From assembly GCA_017530365.1 (NCBI GenBank), contig JAFXMK010000007.1, positions 62,001 through 126,000 of the forward strand: a stretch of DNA of 64,000 nucleotides, given 5' to 3'. Shown piece after piece: positions 17,248 through 25,368 of the stretch. The first letter of the stretch is position 1. Each line of letters begins with the position of its first letter. Source of the stretch: Bacteroidales bacterium. Its GTDB lineage: Bacteria > Bacteroidota > Bacteroidia > Bacteroidales > F082. Both the position numbers and the translations under genes were made by a program. The notes under the pieces were generated by a model. That model was not told the origin of the DNA and made no database searches. It saw nothing but the letters and a program-made list of their open reading frames with translations.

Positions 17248-19470
17248 TTATTTTAGTAGGTTTTTGATGCGATTCACTTCATTTTGGTGCTTCTTGGGGA
17301 TGAGATTGGCTTTTCCCAACACATCGAAACGCTGATTGAAAGTGTCTTTCAACTCATTTTTGTACTGTAGATACACTTTTTCAGCCTCGGCATACTTGCC
17401 TTGTAAAAGGAGCGCGTTGGCGAGCTCTGGGATGATGTCGGTTTGTGAAGGGTTGAGGCAAAGCGCATCTCTGGCGTATTGTTCCGCTTTCTTTGGCTCG
17501 TTATGGTAGAAACAAAGGAAAGCTTGATATCTCAAAGCTGATAGATAAAAGTCAGTTTGTTTGGCTGCATCGCTGAAATAGGGGTTGACGATACTTGGGT
17601 TGTCGGAGCAATCGGGGTAATAGGACTTCCATCGGGGCAATAGCTCTTCCAACCTTTTATAGGCACTGTCTGCGTCACAAGCCATGTAAACGTATGCGAG
17701 TGTTATCAATGCCTGTTCATATTGGGTGTCGAATGTGGGGTCAAGGGTGATGGTGCGTTTGTAGATGTCTGTCCCTTCGTTGAGATAACTGAGGGCTTCG
17801 AGGAAGGGGACGACAACATTCGGATCACGGTTGCTACCAAGGCAGATGTCATCATAATCGATGGAGACGATCATGCGCAAACCTTGCCTAACAAGTTCAC
17901 TGGCGAGAAACGGCTCGTAGAAACGTGGTTTTGTTTTGGCAAGTCGGCGATAGATATCAGCCGCTTGTAGGAACATCTTCTTGCATTTATCGGCTTTATT
18001 GGTTGCGTAATATAAGGATTCGTATGAGGTATAGACACTTGCCAAGGCATGTTCATAGTCGGGATTCCTCATTGCCAGCATCTTGCCGTATGTGAGGGCG
18101 TCGATGAGATAAATCCCACTAAATGAGTAGTTCTTCATGGCAAGGTATAAATCGCCGAGTTTCTTGTAAACGTTGACAACTCGATAGATATTCTCATCAG
18201 TGGGTTGATCCAAAGATACTTGGAACAAGACCTCTTGTGCCTCTTTCAGTATGGCGGCGCTTTCCTCATAACGTTGGGTGTTGAGGTATTCTTCTCCAAG
18301 GTTGGTCAGCATGATGCCAAGACTCTTGCTATATAGTTGAGGGGAGAATTGGACTAACTGGCGTTGAATGGACACGGCTTCGGTAAGAGCCTGTTCCGCT
18401 GCGGGATCTTTTTGGGTGTTGTTGATGGCTGCTGCTTGGAGCTGTGATCCCAGGCCGTAGAGCGCGAACGAGAGCTCATACTCGCGTCCCGCTTTACGGA
18501 ACAGGTCTGCAGCTCTTGAGAAATAGCGGATGGATTTTTGGAATTGCAGATGACTTGAGAAAAACTGAGCTGCTTCGGTTTGCCAGACACCATTGGTGGT
18601 GTCAAGTTCTGCTCGGGTTTCAATGTAGTATTGGGCTTTGTCATCGTCATAACGTGCCAATGCGATGGTGTAGAGCTGATAGAGGTATTCGGCGTCTTTG
18701 GCTTGTTGTTTCAGCACCTTGGCCTTGTCTTCGTAGGCTTTCTCAATCATGCCTTTGGCTTGGGCCAGTTGCTTGTCGATCTTAGCAAGGGCATCCACGT
18801 TGCGCTGCAATACATCGACAGGGTCGAAGAGGCGATGGATGAGAGAATCTGCCCGCTCCAGATCACCGTTCTCAATGCAAATGTTGATTTCCCGCTCGTT
18901 ATCGTCCAACAAGTCGAAGTCGGTATGGGCATAATGGTCGGCGAGGCCGTCGATGAGGGTCTGGTATCTTTCAAACCTTTCCTGAAGGACCCTCTGCTCC
19001 TCTTGGTATTTCTCTATGGATATCGAATTGCTGTTGAGTTGTTCTTCCAGTTGCTTCAACTTGGCATTGAAATTCTTTTCGGCGGCTTTATAAGCATTGT
19101 TCTCGATGCGTTGTTTGTCGGCCTGAAGTTGATTAAGGGATACCATGACGATTTCGAGTGGCACTTTGTCGGAAAAGGCCTGTTGTTGGCCTATGATGCT
19201 TGTCTCGTTCAGCTCGTATCCTGATTTCTGTACTTGTTGGAGCGTGTAGGCGTCTCCGTTTTTCAAACCAGTCATCAAAAGTGAAAAGGAGCCGATGGAA
19301 TCGCTGAGCACGGGATTGTGTTGGCCCTTCACCCTGATGGTCACTCCCTTCAAGGCCTTGCTTTTCTTATCTGGACGTCCCAGTGTTCTCACGTGACCTT
19401 GTTGGGTCTGTGCAGGAAGGCATTGCCAGAAGAGGCTCAGTAACAAAAGTAGTATTGTTGTTTTTCTCAT
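17248..19470 (-). CDS. Secreted TPR protein with carboxypeptidase-regulatory-like domain, divergent repeats
   Basis: A 740-residue member of the 46-residue TPR family: signal peptide (MRKTTILLLLLSLFWQCLPAQ), QTQQGHVRTLGRPDKKS, regulatory-like beta domain, coiled coil, HYAHTDFDLLDD..ENGDLERADSLI, and ETRAELDTTNGVWQTEAA. The repeats here are fewer and more degenerate than in its neighbours. The middle (about 500-620) contains long non-repetitive stretches (MIVSIDYDDICLGSNRDPNVV, split here only for description) before the shared C-terminus (KVYLQYKNELKDTFNQRFD, IPKKHQNEVNRIKNLL). The start codon overlaps the stop of the short relative at 19467-20414 by 4 bp, and the stop is 6 bp from the TIR gene, so it may be translated in coordination with the TIR protein. 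Confidence 0.88.
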   Translation of the reverse strand: MRKTTILLLLLSLFWQCLPAQTQQGHVRTLGRPDKKSKALKGVTIRVKGQHNPVLSDSIGSFSLLMTGLKNGDAYTLQQVQKSGYELNETSIIGQQQAFSDKVPLEIVMVSLNQLQADKQRIENNAYKAAEKNFNAKLKQLEEQLNSNSISIEKYQEEQRVLQERFERYQTLIDGLADHYAHTDFDLLDDNEREINICIENGDLERADSLIHRLFDPVDVLQRNVDALAKIDKQLAQAKGMIEKAYEDKAKVLKQQAKDAEYLYQLYTIALARYDDDKAQYYIETRAELDTTNGVWQTEAAQFFSSHLQFQKSIRYFSRAADLFRKAGREYELSFALYGLGSQLQAAAINNTQKDPAAEQALTEAVSIQRQLVQFSPQLYSKSLGIMLTNLGEEYLNTQRYEESAAILKEAQEVLFQVSLDQPTDENIYRVVNVYKKLGDLYLAMKNYSFSGIYLIDALTYGKMLAMRNPDYEHALASVYTSYESLYYATNKADKCKKMFLQAADIYRRLAKTKPRFYEPFLASELVRQGLRMIVSIDYDDICLGSNRDPNVVVPFLEALSYLNEGTDIYKRTITLDPTFDTQYEQALITLAYVYMACDADSAYKRLEELLPRWKSYYPDCSDNPSIVNPYFSDAAKQTDFYLSALRYQAFLCFYHNEPKKAEQYARDALCLNPSQTDIIPELANALLLQGKYAEAEKVYLQYKNELKDTFNQRFDVLGKANLIPKKHQNEVNRIKNLLK

Positions 19471-20414
19471 GGTTTGATGGTGTTGATGGTTTGAATGATC
19501 TTCATGGCCTCCTCACTTTCTTCGCCATAAAGGATTTTCTTGATCTTCAGTGCTTTCTCCAAACAATCCAAAGCGTGCTGCTTGTCGTCAATGAGCAGGT
19601 ATTCTTGGGCGAGGTTTTCACTGAGGGAGGCCACTCTTTTGGCATATTCGATGTCTTGAAGGATGGCTTCCTTGTCGGCTTGTGCTTTGTCGATGATGCT
19701 TTGAGCGATGGCGATTCTCTCTTCGATTTCGCGTTTGGCGGCTCGGTTGCGTTCCAATACGGTCTCGGGATCGAATACGGTATGGATCAACGAGTCGGCT
19801 TTGTCGAGTTCACCGTTCTCAATGCAGAGGTTGATCTGATAGTCGATGGAGTCCAGCTGGTCGTAGTCGGTTCGGGCATAACGGTCGGCCATGTTGGAGA
19901 TCAGTGAAAGGTATTTGTCGTATTTGTCTTGCAGCCCCTGAAGCTCATTACGATATTTTTCTGCTGTAATCTCGTTTTCCTGCTGTTGTCGTTCCAACTC
20001 TGCCAGTTTCTTCTGGTAATTCTCTTCTGCTACGCGGTAGGCATTGTCGGCGATGCGTTTTTTGTCGGCTTCCAACTGGGCACAATCCACCATCTGGATG
20101 ATGATGGGCACACGAGAGGAACAGACCAACTGTCTACCGATTAATTCTTTGTCCTTCAATTCAAAACCGTTTTTCTTGATTCTAAGGAATACGATGGCAT
20201 CGCCGTCGTTCTTACCTGGGACGGAGATGTTGAACTCGCCTGTAGTGTCGCTCAGCACTGGGTTGATCATTCCTTTTGCCTGGATCGTCACGTTGTTCAG
20301 TGTTTTACCTGGTTTCCCCGGGCGACCGATGGACTTCACGATGCCTCGCTGGGTCTGGGCAGAGGCGAAGAGACTCAGAGTCAATACGGCAAAGAAGAGG
20401 ATGGATTTTTTCAT
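19467..20414 (-). CDS. Short TPR-family relative: signal peptide, beta domain, coiled coil, one C-terminal TPR
   Basis: A 315-residue protein with the same layout as the N-terminal half of the operon's TPR proteins: signal peptide (MKKSILFFAVLTLSLFASAQ), QTQRGIVKSIGRPGKPG, carboxypeptidase-regulatory-like domain, long coiled coil (AEENYQKKLAELERQQQ..), and RYARTDYDQLDS..ENGELDKADSLI. It lacks the ETRAELD segment and the repeat array and ends with about one TPR (DDKQHALDCLEKALKIKKILYGEESEEA). That unit is of the 42-residue type, although the body is closest to the 46-residue group. The ORF is intact, so this looks like a real short form, perhaps produced by recombination between the two subfamilies, rather than a pseudogene. 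The gene overlaps the next one by 4 bp. Confidence 0.85.
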   Translation of the reverse strand: MKKSILFFAVLTLSLFASAQTQRGIVKSIGRPGKPGKTLNNVTIQAKGMINPVLSDTTGEFNISVPGKNDGDAIVFLRIKKNGFELKDKELIGRQLVCSSRVPIIIQMVDCAQLEADKKRIADNAYRVAEENYQKKLAELERQQQENEITAEKYRNELQGLQDKYDKYLSLISNMADRYARTDYDQLDSIDYQINLCIENGELDKADSLIHTVFDPETVLERNRAAKREIEERIAIAQSIIDKAQADKEAILQDIEYAKRVASLSENLAQEYLLIDDKQHALDCLEKALKIKKILYGEESEEAMKIIQTINTIKP

Positions 20415-20425
20415 AGATCTGGTGC

Positions 20426-22600
20426 TTATTTTTCAGATTCTTTCATTTTGGCTTGGACTTTAGTAATGGTTTCTTGGGTTTTGAGGGTGTTGGGATGATC
20501 CTCTCCAAAGGCATTCTTTCTGATCATATATGCTTTTTCAAAGAAATCCAATGCCGCTCTGTAGTTTTCTAATCTATAATAAACTGTTCCGATATTGTAA
20601 TAATCCAAGGCTACTTTTCCATGGTTTTCACCAAAGACTGCTTTTCTTATAGATAGTGCTTTTTCGTGGAATTCTAGTGCTGCATCGTAGTCCCCACGTC
20701 TTTCATTAATGCTTCCCAAAAAGCTATAACTCACTGCTAAATCGGGATGGTTTTCTCCAAGAACTGTTTCCCTTATTGATAGCGCTTTTTGATGATAATC
20801 CAACGCTTTATCTAACTCGTCTAAATCTAAATAGATTGCACCAATATTGCTATAACTCCAAGCGACAGCGCTATGATTCTCGCCTAAGAAGAGTTTCCTA
20901 ATAGACAATGCCTTGTTGTAGTATGCCAATGCATTATCGTAATCATGTTGCGCAGAATATGCTAGACCAATAATATTGTAGCTTTCTGCTATGAGTGGAT
21001 GAAAATCCGGGAAGATGGTTTTTCTAATGTTCAGGGCTTTGAAATAGCACTCCAATGCTTTATCATAGTTATTCTGGATGTAATGATAGTCTCCGATTAA
21101 TTTATAACTTCTCGCTATGTCTGGATGATTCTTGCCGAAGACCTTTTCTTGGATAACCAAAGCTTTATTAAAGTGCTCCCAAGCCTTATCGTAGTTTCCT
21201 AAATGAAAGTACACAGCGCCGGTATTTGAATAGCATTCAGCAATCTCTGGATGATTCTCTTCCAAGATGTTTTCCTTAATTGATAATGACCTGTTTTCGT
21301 ATTCCAACGCATTTTGATAATCACCTTGTTCAGCATACACAGCACCAATGTTAGCGTAACATCTTGCTTTATATAGATTTGATTCTCCAAGGGAGTCAAT
21401 AATAGCTAAAACCTTGTTAAAACATGAAAGGGCATTGTCGTAATTGTTTTGAATAGTATATGCAGAACCAATATTATAATATGTAGTTGCCACAGCAATA
21501 TGTTTTTCCCCAAGGAGTGTTTTCCTAATGGCTAATGCTTTCTGAAGGTATTCCATTTCTGTGTTGTAATCACCTCTGCACTTGCCCATGTGAGTGCCAA
21601 TTTGATGAAAAAAGAGCGCTGTTTTCTCATTGTTTTCCCCATATTGCAATTGCGATTGCCGCAAACCTAATTGGTAATACTTAAGAGCTTTGTCATATTC
21701 CGCTAAATAGGTTTGAATAAACGAGGCGGTTTCAGCTAACCAATCCACATTCGTTGTATCTAAACTCGCTCTCAATTCCAGGTAATATGCCGCCGAGTCG
21801 TTCAGATGTTGTGCAGCAAAAGTCTCGTAGTAGCTAAAGCACCTTCTTGACAATTCTTCAATATCAGCGGTATGGACTGCTTTGGCTTGGCTCAGTTGTG
21901 TCTCCTGTTCAAGGATGGCTTGGCCTTTTTTCAGCTGCTCCTCTACCTGCTTGGTAACATCACCTTTGGTTTTCAGTAGTGAATCCGCCTTTACCAGTTC
22001 GCCATTCTCAATGCAGTAGGATACTTGGCGGTAAAACTCGTCCAGCTGGTCAAAGTCCAACTCGGAATAACGTTTCGCCATATCCTTGATGAGTTGCTCG
22101 TTGTTCTCTTGGTCTTGATAGAGCTTCTGCAAAGTCTGGCGGTATTCTTCGTTTGAGATTTTCTGTTGTTCTTTGAGGGATTCTATTTCATCCTCCTGTT
22201 CGCGGAGCTGTTTCTGTAAGTTCCTTCTGATCTTGCGCTCGGCTGTCAATTGGTCCTGAAGTTGTTGCTCAGGCGTCTCCATCACGATGTAGATGGGGTT
22301 GCCGGAATAGTTGTAGGTTCTCGGGCAAGCCTCCATGTCCACGAGTTGATAGCCTTTCTTCCTCACCGAGTCCAGACGGAACTGTTTGTCGGGAACAGGG
22401 AAGGAGAAAGCACCATCATTGGCATTCACCAACACAGCAGTGCGTCCTTTCACTGAGACCGTGGCCCCTTTCAAGCCTTGTCCAGGCACCAGTTTGCCGT
22501 TCACCATGCGGCCTTTGGTTTTTACATAGCCCTGTTGGGTCTGGGCGGAGACGGTGAGACCTATCACTATGGAGATTGTGAGTAATAGTAGTTTTTTCAT
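20426..22600 (-). CDS. Secreted TPR protein with carboxypeptidase-regulatory-like domain, 42-residue repeat type
   Basis: A 724-residue paralogue of the 714-2894 and 39568-41619 products. It has a signal peptide (MKKLLLLTISIVIGLTVSAQ), QTQQGYVKTKGRMVNGKLVPGQGLKGA, a regulatory-like beta domain, a coiled coil, RYSELDFDQLDEF..ENGELVKADSLL, ELRASLDTTNVDWLAETA, and about nine kinesin-light-chain-like TPRs with a 42-residue period (ALSIRKLFLGENHSAVAWSYSNIG type). The repeat region is visibly more AT-rich than the N-terminal part of the gene, which may mean the two parts have different histories. It is the second gene of the operon, 9 bp after the RCK/RyR membrane protein, and 11 bp before the short relative. 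Confidence 0.9.
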   Translation of the reverse strand: MKKLLLLTISIVIGLTVSAQTQQGYVKTKGRMVNGKLVPGQGLKGATVSVKGRTAVLVNANDGAFSFPVPDKQFRLDSVRKKGYQLVDMEACPRTYNYSGNPIYIVMETPEQQLQDQLTAERKIRRNLQKQLREQEDEIESLKEQQKISNEEYRQTLQKLYQDQENNEQLIKDMAKRYSELDFDQLDEFYRQVSYCIENGELVKADSLLKTKGDVTKQVEEQLKKGQAILEQETQLSQAKAVHTADIEELSRRCFSYYETFAAQHLNDSAAYYLELRASLDTTNVDWLAETASFIQTYLAEYDKALKYYQLGLRQSQLQYGENNEKTALFFHQIGTHMGKCRGDYNTEMEYLQKALAIRKTLLGEKHIAVATTYYNIGSAYTIQNNYDNALSCFNKVLAIIDSLGESNLYKARCYANIGAVYAEQGDYQNALEYENRSLSIKENILEENHPEIAECYSNTGAVYFHLGNYDKAWEHFNKALVIQEKVFGKNHPDIARSYKLIGDYHYIQNNYDKALECYFKALNIRKTIFPDFHPLIAESYNIIGLAYSAQHDYDNALAYYNKALSIRKLFLGENHSAVAWSYSNIGAIYLDLDELDKALDYHQKALSIRETVLGENHPDLAVSYSFLGSINERRGDYDAALEFHEKALSIRKAVFGENHGKVALDYYNIGTVYYRLENYRAALDFFEKAYMIRKNAFGEDHPNTLKTQETITKVQAKMKESEK

Positions 22601-22609
22601 GGAATTATG

Positions 22610-24778
22610 CTATAAGATGTTTTCTTTTAGACTGTCCGCCAGTGCCACCACCTTGTCCATGATTTCCAAGACGTCTTTGTCCTTGCCTTTTTCATGGTCG
22701 TTCAAATCATGGTATGGCACGATGAGATGATGTATTTGATAGGCGCTGCTTTTGATTTCAGGGTCGTGGATGTCGCGATAGCCGGTGACACTCCTTTCGG
22801 CGGACCAGCGCATGTGTTCGGTTTGATACAGCAGATCTGGATGCTGTTCGAGCAGGGGTCGGTAGGTTTGATAGCTCTTATAGATCTCTGTCTGGTAACG
22901 ATTGGCGAAGCGATGGTCTTCGTTCAAGGCGATCCAAGCTGATGCGGCTTCGGACAAGGCCTTGTTCTTGTTTTCTTTTATGAGGTTAAAGAAGTCTTGT
23001 GAAGGCGTTGTGCCATACATGAAGTGGTAGCGGGCGTTGATGATGATGGCCATGTTGTCGTCCAACAGTTGGTCATCGACACCTTTGTCCAAGGTGCCGA
23101 AGATCTTCACGTTGGCGTATTTGCCGTTCTCCTCGTCCAAGGCGTCGGCCAGGCCCGATTTGATCTCTTGGCGCACCAGGATTTCCACGTCATCATTGTG
23201 GACGATCTGTCCATCGATGATGTGGTAATAAAGGGACTCGGGCAGGGCGAGAGCGGCAGACAGGCTGCTGTCGGCGTCCTCAAAGCAGATCGCAACTGTC
23301 AAGACAACATCTTTGCGGTTTGCCAATTCATCTAATTCGTGACGGATGCTTTCGTCTTCGATCAGACATGCTTTGTATTCAATTTCTATGTCGGAAATCT
23401 GGTCCAAATAGGGGTACTCTGACTTGAATCGATGCAACAGTTCGTCCATCTTTGGATCGACGATTGTGATGTGGGTCTTGTTGGCGCCTGTGGCTTCCAC
23501 ATAGTTGGGATAATGGCACACGCGTAGTGCTTCAAGAAGAAGAGCGATGCCCATCTCGTTAAATCCAGCGATGTACAAATGAACATGCTTGTCGGTCGTA
23601 ACCAAGCCCTTGTCAGGAAGATTCTCCACCATCATGCCACGGTCGAGGGTGCGGTAGCCTTCAAGTTGGCAGACGCCCCATAACAATCGAGCCCAATTTT
23701 CATAGAAGCTGAAAGGACGCAGGTAGGTCAACTGTTTACCTTGTTTGTTTTCATAATAATCCTTGGGGATGGTAAGACGTTTGATGGTCGAGTAGGAGGA
23801 GGGCTTGTCAAATTGCACGTTGACATGCAATGGTTTGTCTTTCGGTGTATTGCCTCTCAACTCTTTAATATTTTTGGCGCACTCCAGGTTCTTGGAGTCA
23901 CGTCCGGGTTCACGGCCTTCACCCAAGATGAACACTTCCTTCGCTTTCTGGATATTGAGTCGTTTCAGGTGTGAAATGGTGTCCAGGTCTCCAGAGTAGA
24001 TAACGGTTTTTTCTTCCAAATCTTTCTGCTGCGAAGCGATATAGCGACGAACCATCTCGGGATCCTGACGTGTTAGAAGTAGGAACCGCGTTGTAGGTTT
24101 CATCTCGCCACGGCTGAAAATGTTGCGGATGATGGGTATGCAGGAAGGACCATAGCCAATGATGACATAATGGTTGCTGATATTCTTATAAGTGTTGACT
24201 CCTTTTTTATAACGTTCTGCACGAGTTGCCATGAAGCGGTTGATGGTAGCTATCAACAGACCGCTAAAGACCACCAAGCCCAGCATATATACAATGGCGT
24301 ATTTGGTGTATTCGGACCGTTTCTTGTAATGGGCGGGTTTCTCCACGAAAGCGATATTCTCTGCGTTGGGCTTGTATAGGGTTGTGTCGAAAGAAATCAC
24401 GACCTCATCGACAGCTTCTTCAGTAAGTGCCTTGTAGTTGATAAAGTTGGTGAGGGTGGAACGCATACCTTTACCTGGAAAAAGGCACAAGGCAAAGTCA
24501 AAGCAGATAATAAAGACGATTAGGGCGAGAACGATTTGTTTGCCGGGATAGTTGGCAAAAACCCTGTCGATGGATAATAGAGGATGCTTCATCCTTAGGA
24601 ATTGCACGATGGTAATTAGAATACCTGCGCCAAAGAGGATCCACTTCCAATAATGTGGAACCCTATAAAATGAGGCTATGATGACGGCGAGAAGTGACAA
24701 GATCACCATTGTCTGGATAAAGGCAGAAAGCTTGTTCTCTTTTATTTTTTTGAAAAACTCACTCATATTCAGTGGCAT
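22610..24778 (-). CDS. Four-TM RCK/TrkA-N channel-like protein with C-terminal RyR-like domain
   Basis: First gene of the operon; 722 residues. Four hydrophobic segments are visible (about 19-39, 45-62, 81-103, 164-184), the last two separated by a roughly 60-residue extracytoplasmic loop. Then comes an RCK/TrkA-N-type Rossmann domain (HYVIIGYGPSCIPIIRNIF), a second one (HLYIAGFNEMGIALLLEAL..ITIVDPK), and a C-terminal RyR-like domain from about 654 (EHMRWSAERSVTGYR, HHLIVPYHDLNDHEKGKD). The layout recalls CASTOR/POLLUX-type channels, but I see no TVGYG selectivity filter, so ion conduction is not established. The likely job is ligand-dependent sensing at the membrane. The soluble relative is at 8274-9830. 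A TAAATTTG -7 box lies 17 bp upstream of the start. Confidence 0.8.
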   Translation of the reverse strand: MPLNMSEFFKKIKENKLSAFIQTMVILSLLAVIIASFYRVPHYWKWILFGAGILITIVQFLRMKHPLLSIDRVFANYPGKQIVLALIVFIICFDFALCLFPGKGMRSTLTNFINYKALTEEAVDEVVISFDTTLYKPNAENIAFVEKPAHYKKRSEYTKYAIVYMLGLVVFSGLLIATINRFMATRAERYKKGVNTYKNISNHYVIIGYGPSCIPIIRNIFSRGEMKPTTRFLLLTRQDPEMVRRYIASQQKDLEEKTVIYSGDLDTISHLKRLNIQKAKEVFILGEGREPGRDSKNLECAKNIKELRGNTPKDKPLHVNVQFDKPSSYSTIKRLTIPKDYYENKQGKQLTYLRPFSFYENWARLLWGVCQLEGYRTLDRGMMVENLPDKGLVTTDKHVHLYIAGFNEMGIALLLEALRVCHYPNYVEATGANKTHITIVDPKMDELLHRFKSEYPYLDQISDIEIEYKACLIEDESIRHELDELANRKDVVLTVAICFEDADSSLSAALALPESLYYHIIDGQIVHNDDVEILVRQEIKSGLADALDEENGKYANVKIFGTLDKGVDDQLLDDNMAIIINARYHFMYGTTPSQDFFNLIKENKNKALSEAASAWIALNEDHRFANRYQTEIYKSYQTYRPLLEQHPDLLYQTEHMRWSAERSVTGYRDIHDPEIKSSAYQIHHLIVPYHDLNDHEKGKDKDVLEIMDKVVALADSLKENIL

Positions 24779-24794
24779 AGTTTGAATAAAGCAA

Positions 24795-24802
24795 CAAATT
24801 TA
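24795..24802 (-). promoter_or_regulatory. Possible -7 box for the 14-gene operon
   Basis: On the minus strand the bases read TAAATTTG, matching the Bacteroidota TAnnTTTG box, and end 16 bases before the ATG at 24778. No clear upstream TTTG at 19-20 bases is visible, so this is a weak call. Confidence 0.35.
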
Positions 24803-24824
24803 AAACATTCTTGAAAATAATTCC

Positions 24825-24832
24825 TATCTTTG
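24825..24832 (+). promoter_or_regulatory. -7 box upstream of the DUF5606 gene
   Basis: TATCTTTG, an exact TAnnTTTG match, ends 31 bases before the ATG at 24864. The 85-bp intergenic region is shared with the divergent operon promoter. The upstream TTTG element is not well matched. Confidence 0.5.
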
Positions 24833-24863
24833 CCCGATTTTTAAAAAATTAAAGCTAAAGACT

Positions 24864-25301
24864 ATGGATTTAAGTAAGATTGTTTCGATTTCTGGTAAAC
24901 CAGGATTGTTCCAGATCAAGTCACAGGCCATTGGAAGAATTGTTTTGGAATCACTCCTTGACGGCAAGTGCGTTCCTGCCTTTGCCAACGATCGCATGAG
25001 CTCGCTCGAAGAGATCTCGATCTTCTCCGTTGAAGAGGATCGTCCGCTGAAGGAAGTGTTCAAAGGCATTCACGAAAAGATGGGTGACAAGGTTGATTTC
25101 GATGTCAAGAAGGCCAGCAACGACGAGCTCCGTGCCAAGTTTTTGGAGGTGATGCCCGACTATGACCAGGATGCCGTGTATCCTTCAGATATGAAAAAAG
25201 TGTTCCAGTGGTATCAGCTGCTGATGGACAAGAACTTGCTTGACTTCACTGAAGAACCAGAGGCTGCCCCAGAGGAGAAGCCGGAGGAGAAAACGGAATA
25301 A
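24864..25301 (+). CDS. DUF5606 family protein
   Basis: A 145-residue cytoplasmic protein of the Bacteroidota-specific DUF5606 family. It starts MDLSKIVSISGKPGLFQI, contains GRIVLESLLDGKCVPAF and ISIFSVEEDRPLKEVF, and ends in an acidic low-complexity tail (EEPEAAPEEKPEEKTE). The N-terminal SISGKPGLF and YPSDMKKVFQWYQLL parts look like the conserved core. The function is not known to me. It is divergent from the operon and closed by a clear terminator, so it is probably a single-gene transcript. Confidence 0.85.
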   Translation: MDLSKIVSISGKPGLFQIKSQAIGRIVLESLLDGKCVPAFANDRMSSLEEISIFSVEEDRPLKEVFKGIHEKMGDKVDFDVKKASNDELRAKFLEVMPDYDQDAVYPSDMKKVFQWYQLLMDKNLLDFTEEPEAAPEEKPEEKTE

Positions 25302-25322
25302 GTTCAAGAAAAGACAAAAAAG

Positions 25323-25346
25323 AAGCTGCTTCGGCAGCTTTTTTTG
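25323..25346 (+). terminator. Rho-independent terminator after DUF5606
   Basis: Stem AAGCTGC / GCAGCTT around a TTCG loop, followed by a run of T. It sits 21 bases after the stop at 25301. Confidence 0.85.
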
Positions 25347-25354
25347 TATCTTTG
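25347..25354 (+). promoter_or_regulatory. -7 box upstream of pyrK
   Basis: TATCTTTG directly abuts the T-run of the preceding terminator and ends 14 bases before the pyrK ATG at 25369. The -33 element would fall inside the terminator hairpin and is not recognisable. Confidence 0.45.
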
Positions 25355-25368
25355 CGAAAACAACCGCT

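Noticed and set aside
22610..24778. Bona fide potassium channel
   Set aside because: No TVGYG-like filter is visible between the TM helices, so only channel-like architecture can be claimed.
25240..25368. N-terminal extension of pyrK
   Set aside because: It would overlap the DUF5606 coding end and the terminator, and encodes a basic low-complexity stretch absent from PyrK; the ATG at 25369 begins the conserved sequence.
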